Part shown: piece by piece, positions 33,348 to 42,549 of the stretch
Numbering within the stretch: position 1 is the first letter of the stretch
Layout of the letters: every line of letters starts with the position of its first letter
From: an uncultured Eubacteriales bacterium
GTDB taxonomy: Bacteria; Bacillota; Clostridia; Oscillospirales; Acutalibacteraceae
Direction of reading: 5' to 3'
Length of the DNA: 64,000 nucleotides
Assembly: GCA_934486895.1 (NCBI GenBank)
Contig: CAKSQZ010000007.1
Span: forward strand, 10,158-74,157
Translations under genes and position numbers: made by a program
Notes under the pieces: generated by a model
What the model saw: the letters and a program-made list of their open reading frames with translations, nothing else
Told to the model about the DNA's origin: nothing
The model's database searches: none

Positions 33348-36300
33348 ATGCCGTTTACTCATTTGCACCTGCACAGTGAATACAGCCTTTTGGACGGTGC
33401 CTGCAGAATAGACAGTCTTTTAGACGAGGCATTAAAGCTCTCAATGGACTCTGTTGCAATAACCGACCACGGCGTTATGTACGGTGTGGTCGATTTTTAT
33501 AAGGCGGCAAAAAAGAGGGGCATTAAGCCGATCATCGGTTGTGAGGTTTATGTGGCACCGAACAAGATGACAGACCGAGCCGCGGCAGGAGAGACAAAGT
33601 ATTATCATCTTGTTTTGCTGTGTGAGAATAATAAGGGCTACAAAAATCTTTGCAGGCTGGTTTCCTGCTCGTTTGTTGACGGATTTTACAGCAAGCCGAG
33701 AGTTGATAAAGAATTGCTCGAAAAGTACAGTGAGGGGCTTATTGCACTTTCTGCCTGCCTGCAAGGCGAAGTTGCGAAAGCCATTATTGATAACGACGGC
33801 GAGCACGCTGAAAAAGCCGCGCTTGAATATGAAAGGATCTTTAAAAAGGGCAACTTCTTTCTGGAGCTTCAGGATCACGGACTGCCGGATCAAAAGAAGG
33901 TGAATGACGGGCTTAAAAAGCTGTCGAAAAAGCTCTGTATTCCGCTTGTTGCGACAAATGATGTTCATTATGTTTTAAAGGACGATGCCGATATGCAGGA
34001 ATATCTTATGCTTATCGGAACGAACCACACTGTTAAAGACGAGGATAAATTCACATTTCAAAGCAAGGAATTTTACCTGAAAAGCGAAGAACAGATGAGA
34101 GCGTTATTTGCCGACACGCCCGAAGCTGTTGATAACACATCTGCCATTGCAAAAAGGTGCTGTGTTGAATTTGAATTCGGAAATACGATACTTCCGAGAT
34201 TTGAAACGCCGGATAACGAAAACCACGATGAATATTTGAGAAGGCTCGCTCTTTCGGGACTTGAAAGGCTCGGAAAATCGAATGATGAAATATATAAGCG
34301 CCGCATTGAATCCGAGCTTTCGATAATAAGCGAGATGGGATATACCGATTATTTTCTGATCGTTGCGGATTATGTGGGATACGCCAAGACTCACGATATT
34401 CCCGTCGGACCCGGCAGAGGTTCGGGTGCGGCGAGCCTTGTTGCATTTTGCGTCGGTATAACCGATGTTGATCCGATAAAGTATTCCCTGCTTTTTGAGC
34501 GGTTTCTGAATCCCGAAAGAGTCACTATGCCGGACTTTGATGTTGATTTTTGCGCGAGGAAAAGACCGCTTGTGATCGAATATGTGAAGCGCAGATACGG
34601 CGAGGATCATGTGGCGCAGATAGTTACATTCGGGACGCTTGCCGCGAGAGCTGCTGTGCGTGATGTCGGAAGAGCGATGGCGCTTCCCTATTCGCTTGTG
34701 GATCAGGTGGCGAAAGCCATTCCGAATATACTCGGTCAGACCATCGACAATGCTATGAAGTCGGAAGAGCTCAGCGCAATGTATCACCGTGACACAAGGA
34801 TCAAGGCGCTTATTGATATGTCGCGCAAGATAGAGGGTATGCCGCGGCACGCATCGACACACGCGGCAGGCGTTGTTATCACACCCGAGCCTGTTTGCGA
34901 TCTTGTGCCGCTTGCAAAAAACGATGATAATATCATCACGCAGTTTCCGATGACGACCCTTGAAGAACTCGGACTTTTGAAGATGGATTTTCTGGGACTT
35001 AAAAACCTGACGATAATTGACGATTGTCTTAAAGATATAAGAAAGACCGTGCCCGATTTTGACCTTAAAAGCATACCCGAAAACGACCGCAAGACCTACG
35101 AGCTTTTCTGCTCGGGCAGAACAAACGGCGTCTTTCAGTTTGAATCAGAAGGGATAAAGCGGGTCATCCGCGAATTGAAACCGCGATCGATCGAGGATCT
35201 GACGGCTGTTACTTCGCTTTACCGCCCCGGGCCTTCGCAGTCAATCCCGGAATATATCAAAAACAGGCACGCTCCGAACGGTATTCAGTATCCGACACCG
35301 ATATTAAAGCCTATTCTCGATGTGACATATGGGTGTCTTGTTTATCAGGAGCAGGTCATGCAGGTGTTTCGCACGCTTGCCGGATATTCCTTTGCAAGGG
35401 CGGATATTGTACGGCGGGCTATGTCGAAGAAAAAGCATGATGTTTTGCAAAAGGAAAGGCAGACATTTATCTCGGGCTGCCGCAAGAACGGAATTGACGA
35501 GAATGTTTCTTCCGACCTTTTCGAGAAGATAAGCGCTTTTTCATCGTATGCTTTCAACAAAGCGCACGCTGTTTGCTATGCGACGCTTGCCTACCGCAAC
35601 GCTTATTTGAAAGCACATTTCCCGAAAGAATATATGGCGGCTCTGATGACGAGTGTTATTGATCAGCCTGCTAAGATACAGGCGTATGCGGCGGAATGCT
35701 CGTCGATGGGAATAAAGGTTTTGCCGCCCGATATAAACCGTGCCGAAGGGGCGTTTTCAGCCTATAAGGACGGGATCTGTTTCGGGCTCGCGGCTGTTAA
35801 GGGAATATCGTATCAGCTGATCGGGCAAATCGCATCGCAAATAAACAGCGGCGGAAAATTCAATTCGATGCCCGATTTTTGCAGACGAACGAGCGACAGC
35901 AGAATAGGCAGAAAAGCGATCGAGTGCTTTATAAAAAGCGGCTGCTTTGACGGCACTGCGGCGACAAGAAAAGAGATGCTCGAATCGCTTGATCGGATCT
36001 TAGCGCAGACATCAAGCGGGCGAAATGACATTTCGGGTCAGCTCGGTTTTTTTGATATGGCAGATAGCGAAAATAACGCCGAATTTATCATGCCGAAGCT
36101 CGGAGAATACACAAAGGACGAGCTGATAAGAATGGAACGCGAAACGCTCGGATTTTGCATTTCGGAAGATCCGCTTTCAGATTATCTCAAATTTTCCAAA
36201 GAGAATGGCTGTGTTTTTGCAGACTCGCTTTCTGAAATGCCCGACAAAGCTGATGTTAAGATAGTCGGAATCGTGGATAAGCTGAAAAAGAAGCAGACCC

Positions 36301-36725
36301 AAAAGGGCGATATGATGGCTTTTGTGGTGCTTTCTTCTTTCGGCGGAAATGTTGAGCTGATAGTTTTTCCGAAAACGCTGAACAAGGCTTTTCGCATTAT
36401 CAATGAAAATTCCGCGGTGTTTGTTCGCGGAAAGATCTCGCAGAACGACGACGGGACTGTGCAGATAATTGCCGATGAGATAATGCCTGCCGAAAAGGGT
36501 GCTGTGAAATCCGTATATATTCGCGTTCCGAACAGGAACTGCGATGAATTTGCGGCGGTTTTGAACATTATCGGGCAGTATCCCGGGAACGACGGCGTTA
36601 TCTTCTGCTTTGCCGAGGATAAATCGAGCGTCCGATACAAAAAGAGCGGTATTATGCTCAGCGATGACAGCATAGCGGCTCTGATGACTGCCGCCGGAAA
36701 CGACAATATAAAAATCAAGCAATAG
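33348..36725 (+). CDS. dnaE: DNA polymerase III alpha subunit DnaE
   Basis: This 1125-residue protein begins with an N-terminal PHP domain (FTHLHLHSEYSLLDGACRI, ITDHGVMYG), followed by the C-family polymerase core with GPGRGSGAASLVAFC and the catalytic aspartates in PDFDVDFC near residue 400. A helix-hairpin-helix region and an OB fold near the C terminus (VKIVGIVDKLKKKQT) follow. Length and domain order match DnaE, not PolC, so this is the lagging-strand extension or error-prone polymerase. AAGGAGG precedes ATG at 33348. No gene follows on this strand. Confidence 0.97.
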   Translation: MPFTHLHLHSEYSLLDGACRIDSLLDEALKLSMDSVAITDHGVMYGVVDFYKAAKKRGIKPIIGCEVYVAPNKMTDRAAAGETKYYHLVLLCENNKGYKNLCRLVSCSFVDGFYSKPRVDKELLEKYSEGLIALSACLQGEVAKAIIDNDGEHAEKAALEYERIFKKGNFFLELQDHGLPDQKKVNDGLKKLSKKLCIPLVATNDVHYVLKDDADMQEYLMLIGTNHTVKDEDKFTFQSKEFYLKSEEQMRALFADTPEAVDNTSAIAKRCCVEFEFGNTILPRFETPDNENHDEYLRRLALSGLERLGKSNDEIYKRRIESELSIISEMGYTDYFLIVADYVGYAKTHDIPVGPGRGSGAASLVAFCVGITDVDPIKYSLLFERFLNPERVTMPDFDVDFCARKRPLVIEYVKRRYGEDHVAQIVTFGTLAARAAVRDVGRAMALPYSLVDQVAKAIPNILGQTIDNAMKSEELSAMYHRDTRIKALIDMSRKIEGMPRHASTHAAGVVITPEPVCDLVPLAKNDDNIITQFPMTTLEELGLLKMDFLGLKNLTIIDDCLKDIRKTVPDFDLKSIPENDRKTYELFCSGRTNGVFQFESEGIKRVIRELKPRSIEDLTAVTSLYRPGPSQSIPEYIKNRHAPNGIQYPTPILKPILDVTYGCLVYQEQVMQVFRTLAGYSFARADIVRRAMSKKKHDVLQKERQTFISGCRKNGIDENVSSDLFEKISAFSSYAFNKAHAVCYATLAYRNAYLKAHFPKEYMAALMTSVIDQPAKIQAYAAECSSMGIKVLPPDINRAEGAFSAYKDGICFGLAAVKGISYQLIGQIASQINSGGKFNSMPDFCRRTSDSRIGRKAIECFIKSGCFDGTAATRKEMLESLDRILAQTSSGRNDISGQLGFFDMADSENNAEFIMPKLGEYTKDELIRMERETLGFCISEDPLSDYLKFSKENGCVFADSLSEMPDKADVKIVGIVDKLKKKQTQKGDMMAFVVLSSFGGNVELIVFPKTLNKAFRIINENSAVFVRGKISQNDDGTVQIIADEIMPAEKGAVKSVYIRVPNRNCDEFAAVLNIIGQYPGNDGVIFCFAEDKSSVRYKKSGIMLSDDSIAALMTAAGNDNIKIKQ

Positions 36726-36977
36726 ATCTTTGGGTGAAATATAAATATCGAGATTTGAACCTGCAAGAAAAGATCGTTTTCGCACGCTTTTCATTGGAAT
36801 GGGTGCCGTCGGGGGAGCTGTTTGTATGCTTTCGGACCCGAGCCGGCGGCAAGATACACATAATCGTTCAACACACACGCAGTGCACATAAAATGCAGCC
36901 GATGAAATAAATCTGTTGCTGAATATAAAGCGGACAGACTGCAAAAGTGTTTGCTGCAAATTCGAAAAATACAGATA
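36726..36977. other. Gene-poor gap after dnaE
   Basis: About 250 bases lie between the dnaE stop and the terminator at 36978. The longest + strand frame (GTG 36734 to stop 36910, 58 residues) has no ribosome site and no pattern I recognise. No promoter or RNA structure is evident. In many Clostridia pfkA follows dnaE; it is absent here. Confidence 0.5.
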
Positions 36978-37012
36978 ATAAAAAAACGACTCTTACGAGT
37001 CGTTTTTTTATT
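36978..37012. terminator. Bidirectional terminator
   Basis: AAAAAACGACTC pairs with GAGTCGTTTTTT around a TTAC loop. It ends the - strand amino-acid transporter operon and may end dnaE transcripts. Confidence 0.85.
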
Positions 37013-37745
37013 ACAATACTTTAGACAGGAAATCCTGCAGACGCGCATTTTGCGGATTATTGAAAAATTCCGCAGGCGGTGAATTCTCGAGGATCTTGCC
37101 GTCATCCATAAACAAAACGCGGTTTGCGATCTTGCTTGCAAATCCCATTTCGTGCGTTACGACAACCATTGTCATACCGCTGTCGGCAAGCTCTGTCATA
37201 ACCTGAAGGACCTCGCCGACCATTTCGGGATCGAGAGCGCTTGTAGGTTCGTCAAACAGCATTACTTTCGGATTCATGGCAAGTGCGCGAACGATAGCAA
37301 TACGCTGTTTCTGACCTCCCGAAAGCTGAGCCGGATAAGAATCAGCCTTATCTCTGAGGTTGACGCGATCGAGAAGCTTAAGCGCCGCTTCGTTTGCTTC
37401 TTCCTTGCCCATAAGCTTTAATTTAACGGGAGCAAGCGTTATATTCTGCATAATTGTCTTATGCGGAAAAAGATTAAAGTGCTGAAACACCATTCCCATT
37501 TGCATTCTGATCTTATCGATATTGACTTTTTTATCATTGATAAGCGTTCCCTCGAACCAAATCTCGCCCGAAGTGGGCATTTCGAGAAGATTCAGGCAAC
37601 GCAGGAATGTTGATTTACCCGAGCCTGACGGACCGACTACAACGACCTTTTCGCCTTTTTTGATATGCTCGTCCACGCCTTTCAAGACATGGATCTCACG
37701 GCTCGGAGTTTTGAAATTTTTATGCAGATCCTTAACGATGATCAC
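37011..37745 (-). CDS. Polar amino-acid ABC transporter ATPase
   Basis: This 244-residue ATPase of the GlnQ type has Walker [10 protein letters not shown] near 37-45, Q-loop MVFQHFNLF, signature [16 protein letters not shown], Walker [14 protein letters not shown] and His in VVTHEMGFA. It is the last gene of a three-gene operon with gene order binding protein, permease, ATPase. Its start overlaps the permease stop by 14 nt. It is a clear paralogue of the ATPase at 14506. Confidence 0.95.
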   Translation of the reverse strand: MIIVKDLHKNFKTPSREIHVLKGVDEHIKKGEKVVVVGPSGSGKSTFLRCLNLLEMPTSGEIWFEGTLINDKKVNIDKIRMQMGMVFQHFNLFPHKTIMQNITLAPVKLKLMGKEEANEAALKLLDRVNLRDKADSYPAQLSGGQKQRIAIVRALAMNPKVMLFDEPTSALDPEMVGEVLQVMTELADSGMTMVVVTHEMGFASKIANRVLFMDDGKILENSPPAEFFNNPQNARLQDFLSKVL

Positions 37746-38430
37746 TCTTACGCAGCCTCCTCTCGAGCATATTGATGAATACCGAGGCGATCATTACGAT
37801 GACAAGATACACCGCCGCAAGCACAAGATACGGCACGAACGCTTCATAAGTATCCGCAACGATGGCGCGAGCCGCTCTTGTCATATCGAAGACCGTGATA
37901 AATCCGGCAACAGATGTTTCCTTGATCAGAACGATAAGCTCGTTGCCGAGCGCAGGAAGTATATTCTTTATCGCCTGCGGGAAAACGATCATTTTCATTG
38001 TTGAGCCATAGCTCAGACCCAGCGATCTGCCGGCTTCCATCTGACCGGAATCGACAGCTAAAATACCGCTTCGGATTATCTCGGCGACATACGCACCCGA
38101 ATTAAGACCGAACACGATGATTGCAACCACAAGCGCATTATCGAAATGCGCAGCTGTTGCAATACCGAAATAAGCGAGCATGAGCTGAACCATTACAGGT
38201 GTTCCTCGGATAACCGTTATGTATATATCCGCGATAACACGAAACACCCTGGTAAGCAGATTTTTGCTCTGCACAACTTTTGCGAGCGCTGCAAGCGAGC
38301 CCGCCGCAATGCCTATAAATAAAGCTACAAGAGCTATAAGTAAAGTGTTGCCTAAGCCCTCGAACATTTTCTTATAGCCCTCGTTGTCTATAAATGCATT
38401 GCAGAATTTTTCAAAAAAATTATCAAACAT
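37732..38430 (-). CDS. Polar amino-acid ABC transporter permease
   Basis: This 232-residue HisM/GlnP-family membrane protein has about five helices. Motifs include [35 protein letters not shown] and the EAA-loop [21 protein letters not shown], which docks on the ATPase. It lies 28 nt after the binding protein gene and overlaps the ATPase start. Confidence 0.94.
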   Translation of the reverse strand: MFDNFFEKFCNAFIDNEGYKKMFEGLGNTLLIALVALFIGIAAGSLAALAKVVQSKNLLTRVFRVIADIYITVIRGTPVMVQLMLAYFGIATAAHFDNALVVAIIVFGLNSGAYVAEIIRSGILAVDSGQMEAGRSLGLSYGSTMKMIVFPQAIKNILPALGNELIVLIKETSVAGFITVFDMTRAARAIVADTYEAFVPYLVLAAVYLVIVMIASVFINMLERRLRKSDHR

Positions 38431-38458
38431 TTATATTTTCCTTATAACTTTTTAAAGA

Positions 38459-39268
38459 TCAGACATTCCACTTTTTAACGAGCTCGTCGATCTTGCCCTC
38501 TTTTTTAAGCTCTGCAAGCGCGTTGTCGATCTTTTCTTTAAGCTCGGTGTTGCCCTTCTGAACAGCTATACCGTAGGACTCAACTGTCAGCGGAACATCG
38601 ATAACCTTGACATCGTTCTTATTATTGTCGGTTGCGGCTGCTTCTTTAGCTGCCTTATCGTCCATGATGATAGTATCGATAGTGCCGCTCTTCAAATCTG
38701 TGATCGCAAGACTGATGTTTTCATAAGTCTTAACAGTTGCGTTTTCGATCTTTGTGAAGCCCCATTCTTCATCACCGTTTGCATAGGAAACGCCTGTGAA
38801 GCCTGTGCAGACACCGATCTTCTTGCCTTTGAGCTGATTATCAAGGTCTGCTTTGGTTGTGCCTGTGAACACATTGTCGTTTGTTCTGACGATGAGGATC
38901 TGAGCCGCACCCTCATAGTAAGGTGTCGAGAAATCGACCGCCTTGCTTCTCTTTGCATTGATCGTAAGACCGGAAGCAGCTACATCACAGTTGCCCGAAG
39001 AAACTGCCGCTACGACACCGTCGAACTCCATGTTCTTAAACTCGACTGTCATACCGATCTTCTCGGCAACCGCTTTGATGATATCAGCATCAAAACCGAC
39101 TACATTGTTGTTTTCATCGAGCGACTCGAAGGGCGGAAATTCCGCATTTGTTGCAACAGTGAGCTCACCGCCTGTTGTGCCGGAAGCCGAAGATGAACTG
39201 CTGCCGCATGAAGCGAAGCAGAAAGCTGCCATGAGAGCTGCCATTACAAGACATAATACTTTTTTCAT
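38459..39268 (-). CDS. Polar amino-acid ABC transporter substrate-binding lipoprotein
   Basis: This 269-residue protein has a lipoprotein signal (1-20, lipobox FASC, Cys21) and then a serine-rich linker. The family-3 solute-binding fold follows (LTVATNAEFPPFESLDENN, GFDADIIKAVAEKIGM, KGKKIGVCTGFTGVSYANG). ATG at 39268 follows GGAGG; the frame extends upstream into the promoter region without a ribosome site. The ligand is not known; no riboswitch is present in its short leader, unlike the paralogue at 12908. Confidence 0.92.
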   Translation of the reverse strand: MKKVLCLVMAALMAAFCFASCGSSSSSASGTTGGELTVATNAEFPPFESLDENNNVVGFDADIIKAVAEKIGMTVEFKNMEFDGVVAAVSSGNCDVAASGLTINAKRSKAVDFSTPYYEGAAQILIVRTNDNVFTGTTKADLDNQLKGKKIGVCTGFTGVSYANGDEEWGFTKIENATVKTYENISLAITDLKSGTIDTIIMDDKAAKEAAATDNNKNDVKVIDVPLTVESYGIAVQKGNTELKEKIDNALAELKKEGKIDELVKKWNV

Positions 39269-39310
39269 AATATTTTCCTCCAAAATGAATTGATCATTTA
39301 TTACTGTATC

Positions 39311-39339
39311 ATTATAGCACCGCAATGTATAAAAATCAA
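39311..39339 (-). promoter_or_regulatory. Promoter of the second amino-acid transporter operon
   Basis: On the - strand TTGATT (39334-39339) and a perfect TATAAT (39311-39316) are 17 bases apart, about 43 nt before the start codon. Confidence 0.75.
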
Positions 39340-39370
39340 CATATAAATTTATTTTTATGCAATTTTATGA

Positions 39371-40444
39371 TTATTTACCGAAAACCGAAGTTGTCCAATG
39401 CATGGTATCTTCCATATTGCCGAACTGGATACCGGTGAGGTTATCATAAAGCTTCTGCGAGATCTCACCGATCTTACCGTCGTTTATCTTCATCAGCTTA
39501 TCGCCCCACTTAAGAGAACCGATAGGCGAGATAACAGCGGCAGTACCTGTGCCGAAAGCTTCATCGAGCTTGCCCGACTGTGCGGCTTCGTAGACTTCGC
39601 TGATAGCGAGCTTACGTTCTGTTACCTTATAGCCCCATGAACGGAGCAGTTCGATAGACGACATACGGGTGATACCGGGGAGTGTCGAGCCATCGAGTGA
39701 CGGGGTGACGACTTCGCCGTCGATAACAAAGAAAACATTCATTGTTCCGACTTCTTCGATGTATTTTCTTTCAACACCGTCGAGCCAGAGAACCTGAGTA
39801 TAGTTGAGCTTTTCGGCTTCGTCCTGCGCTTTGAGCGATGCAGCATAGTTGCCTGCTGTTTTAACAAAGCCCATGCCGCCTCTTACTGCGCGGACATACT
39901 TATCCTCGACATAGATATCGACAGGATTGATACCCTGCGGATAATATGCGCCCGACGGGCTGAGGATGATCATAAAAAGCAAGTGCTTTGCGGGATGAAC
40001 ACCGACATGAGGGTCGACCGCAAAGATAAACGGACGAATATAAAGCGATGTTCCCTCTTTATGCGGAACCCAATCCTTATCGACTTCAACCAGCTTTTTA
40101 ACAGCCTTAACTCCGAAATCCTCATCTATCTGCGGAATGCAAAGACGATCGTTGGACGAATTAAGGCGAGCCATGTTCTTATCGGGGCGGAACAGGCGGA
40201 TATCGTTATCCTTTGTGCGATAAGCCTTCATGCCCTCGAAAACTTCCTGTCCGTAATGCAGGCACATTGCACTCGGGTCAAGCTCGATCGGTCCGTATGG
40301 GATAATACGGGGGTCGTGCCAACCTTCGCCCTCATCATAGTTCATAACGAACATATGATCGGTGAAGATAGTGCCAAAGCCGAGTTTGCTTTCGTCTGCC
40401 GGCTTCTGCTTCGGATTTTTTGTGAGTTCGATTTTGATTTCCAT
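39371..40444 (-). CDS. ilvE: Branched-chain amino acid aminotransferase
   Basis: This 357-residue fold-type IV PLP enzyme transfers amino groups between glutamate and branched-chain keto acids. Motifs include LHYGQEVFEGMKAY, FRPDKNMARLN, the PLP-lysine region KTAGNYAASLKAQ, VLWLDGVERKYIEEVGTMN and LPGITRMSSIELL. Length matches the long form of IlvE. It is a monocistronic unit with its own promoter; the terminator side is short because the transporter promoter begins 32 nt downstream. Confidence 0.94.
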   Translation of the reverse strand: MEIKIELTKNPKQKPADESKLGFGTIFTDHMFVMNYDEGEGWHDPRIIPYGPIELDPSAMCLHYGQEVFEGMKAYRTKDNDIRLFRPDKNMARLNSSNDRLCIPQIDEDFGVKAVKKLVEVDKDWVPHKEGTSLYIRPFIFAVDPHVGVHPAKHLLFMIILSPSGAYYPQGINPVDIYVEDKYVRAVRGGMGFVKTAGNYAASLKAQDEAEKLNYTQVLWLDGVERKYIEEVGTMNVFFVIDGEVVTPSLDGSTLPGITRMSSIELLRSWGYKVTERKLAISEVYEAAQSGKLDEAFGTGTAAVISPIGSLKWGDKLMKINDGKIGEISQKLYDNLTGIQFGNMEDTMHWTTSVFGK

Positions 40445-40484
40445 AAAGCATCTTCCTTCAAAAAAATAATTGCTTATGTTTATA

Positions 40485-40512
40485 ATTATACCACCTAATT
40501 TATGTTTTTCAA
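40485..40512 (-). promoter_or_regulatory. Promoter of ilvE
   Basis: On the - strand TTGAAA (40507-40512) and a perfect TATAAT (40485-40490) are 16 bases apart. Confidence 0.75.
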
Positions 40513-40606
40513 TAGGTTTTTAGCAAATAAGCAGAGTTTTTTTCATTTTTGTGAATATTGTTGTAAAGCCGTGAAGCCGTGCGGCATGCACATTTTCAGG
40601 GCACAC

Positions 40607-40656
40607 GTAAAAACTGATGGCTTTCATGCAAAAATGCGTGAGCCATCAGTTTTAAA
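40607..40656 (-). terminator. Terminator of the lspA-tkt gene run
   Basis: ACTGATGGCT and AGCCATCAGT form a 10-base stem with an internal GCAAAAATGC-type second hairpin. Read on the - strand it ends in TTTTTA. Confidence 0.75.
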
Positions 40657-40708
40657 ACGGTTTTGGCAATATGCCGAGGGTGAACCTCATTCCCTCTGAT
40701 TTTAAATT

Positions 40709-41656
40709 TTACTTTGCTTTTACAGCCTCTGCCGCAACTTTAGCAATGTTTTCAGCCGAGAAGCCGTAATGCTTGAGAAGTTCGACAGCCGAACCGGACA
40801 TACCGTACTCATCGTTCATGCCGATACGGCGAACAGGTGTCGGCAGGTTTTCGCTGAGAACCTCGCAGACTGCACTGCCGAGACCGCCTATGATAGAATG
40901 TTCTTCGGCAACGACGACTGTTCCTGTTTTCTCAGCAGACTCGATGATAATGTCCTTATCGATAGGCTTTATAGTGTGGATATTGATGATGTCCGCATGG
41001 ATTCCCTGCTTTGCAAGCAGCTCGCCTGCAATGCGGGCTTCGTTTACCATAAGGCCTGTTGCGATGATAGTGACATCATTTCCCTCGGCCAGACGGATGC
41101 CCTTGCCCGGTGTGAATACATAGCTGTCTTCATCATTGAATACCGGAACGGCAAGTCTGCCGAAACGCAGATATACAGGGCCGTCAATAGAAGCGGCTGC
41201 AATAGTTGCAGCCTTTGCTTCAACTGCGTCAGCCGGGTTGATAATCGTCATTCCGGGGATCGTTCTCATAAGAGCTATATCCTCGTTGCACTGATGTGTA
41301 GCACCGTCCTCACCGACGGAGATACCTGCATGAGTTGCGCCGATCTTCAGCGGAAGAGCCGGATAACCGATCGAGTTTCTGATCTGCTCATAGGCTCTGC
41401 CTGCCGCAAACATTGCAAAGCTCGAAGCAAAAACGAGCTTGCCGGTTGAAACAAGACCTGCGGCGATACCGATCATATCAGCCTCTGCGATACCGCAATC
41501 GATAAAGCGATCGGGATAAGCCTTTTTGAAAACCTCGGTCTTTGTGGCAGCGGCAAGGTCCGCATCCATAACGACCATATTATCATATTTTCCGCCGAGC
41601 TCCAAAAGTCCCTGAGCGTAGCCCTCACGGGTCGCAAGTTTTTTTACTTCACTCAT
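40709..41656 (-). CDS. Transketolase, C-terminal subunit
   Basis: This 315-residue protein corresponds to the pyrimidine-binding and C-terminal domains of transketolase. It shows DADLAAATKTEVFKKAYPDRF, CGIAEADMIGIAAGLVSTG, HAGISVGEDGATHQ and the C-terminal VVAEEHSIIGGLGSAVCEV. With the partner subunit encoded 2 nt upstream it makes a split TPP-dependent transketolase of the pentose phosphate pathway, an arrangement common in Clostridia. 1-Deoxyxylulose-phosphate-synthase-like activity is less likely. Confidence 0.92.
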   Translation of the reverse strand: MSEVKKLATREGYAQGLLELGGKYDNMVVMDADLAAATKTEVFKKAYPDRFIDCGIAEADMIGIAAGLVSTGKLVFASSFAMFAAGRAYEQIRNSIGYPALPLKIGATHAGISVGEDGATHQCNEDIALMRTIPGMTIINPADAVEAKAATIAAASIDGPVYLRFGRLAVPVFNDEDSYVFTPGKGIRLAEGNDVTIIATGLMVNEARIAGELLAKQGIHADIINIHTIKPIDKDIIIESAEKTGTVVVAEEHSIIGGLGSAVCEVLSENLPTPVRRIGMNDEYGMSGSAVELLKHYGFSAENIAKVAAEAVKAK

Positions 41657-41658
41657 TT

Positions 41659-42501
41659 TTACGCCTCCAATTCTTTAAGCGCAGCTACAAGCTCTGCGTG
41701 TGCCTGCTCATACTGCTCCGCATTCGGCGCTTTACCGTGCCAGCCGACCTGGCTTTCCATGAACGAAACGCCCTTGCCTTTTATTGAATCGGCTACGATG
41801 CAAGTGGGCTTACCCTTGCATTCACGAGCCGCTTTATATGCTTTTTCTATCTGATCGAAATCATGGCCGTCGATAGTGATAGTGTTCCAGCCGAAAGCCT
41901 CAAACTTCTTATCGACAGGGTGCGGAGAAACAACTTCGTCTACCGTGCCGTCTATCTGCATTTTATTATAGTCAACATAAGCAACAAGATTATCGAGCTT
42001 ATGAAAGCCTGCGAACATAGCTGCTTCCCAGACCTGACCTTCTTCGATCTCACCGTCGCCGAGGATAGTATACACTCTGTAATTCTTATCGAACATTTTA
42101 GCACTGAGTGCCATGCCGACTGCTGCGGAGATTCCCTGACCGAGCGAGCCTGTGCTCATATCTACGCCGGGGGTGTGTTTCATATCCGGATGGCCCTGGA
42201 GCATTTCGCCGATGTGACGAAGCTTAACGATCTCACTCTCGGGGAAATAGCCCTTGAGCGCAAGCGCCGCATAAAGCGCAGGAGCTGCATGGCCCTTTGA
42301 AAGAACCAGACGGTCACGGTCGGGATCCTTCGGGTTTTTCGGATCGATATTCATTTCTCCGTTATAAAGATATGCAAGAACATCCGCGACCGAAAGCGAT
42401 CCGCCCGGATGGCCTGCTTTTGCGTTAAAAATGCCGTCGATAATGTGGATCCGTTCTTTAGCGGCAAATATTTTTAACTGCTTTTCTTTTACGCTATCCA
42501 T
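41659..42501 (-). CDS. Transketolase, N-terminal subunit
   Basis: This 280-residue TPP-binding subunit shows AKAGHPGGSLSVADVLAYLY, SKGHAAPALYAALA, TGSLGQGISAAVGMALSAK and the TPP/Mg motif LGDGEIEEGQVWEA with the following AYVDYNKMQIDG. I chose ATG at 42501 because AAGGAGA lies 9 nt upstream; eight residues further upstream lack support. It ends 2 nt before the C-terminal subunit, so the pair is made in equal amounts. Confidence 0.92.
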   Translation of the reverse strand: MDSVKEKQLKIFAAKERIHIIDGIFNAKAGHPGGSLSVADVLAYLYNGEMNIDPKNPKDPDRDRLVLSKGHAAPALYAALALKGYFPESEIVKLRHIGEMLQGHPDMKHTPGVDMSTGSLGQGISAAVGMALSAKMFDKNYRVYTILGDGEIEEGQVWEAAMFAGFHKLDNLVAYVDYNKMQIDGTVDEVVSPHPVDKKFEAFGWNTITIDGHDFDQIEKAYKAARECKGKPTCIVADSIKGKGVSFMESQVGWHGKAPNAEQYEQAHAELVAALKELEA

Positions 42502-42549
42502 ACTTACTGTTCTCCTTTGATACATAGTGTATATTAACAGCGATTGCTG

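Noticed and set aside
34104..34862. 252-codon frame antisense to dnaE
   Set aside because: Shadow of the polymerase catalytic region; no start signal or family motif.
36734..36910. 58-residue frame after dnaE
   Set aside because: No ribosome site, no similarity I recognise; chance frame in a gap.
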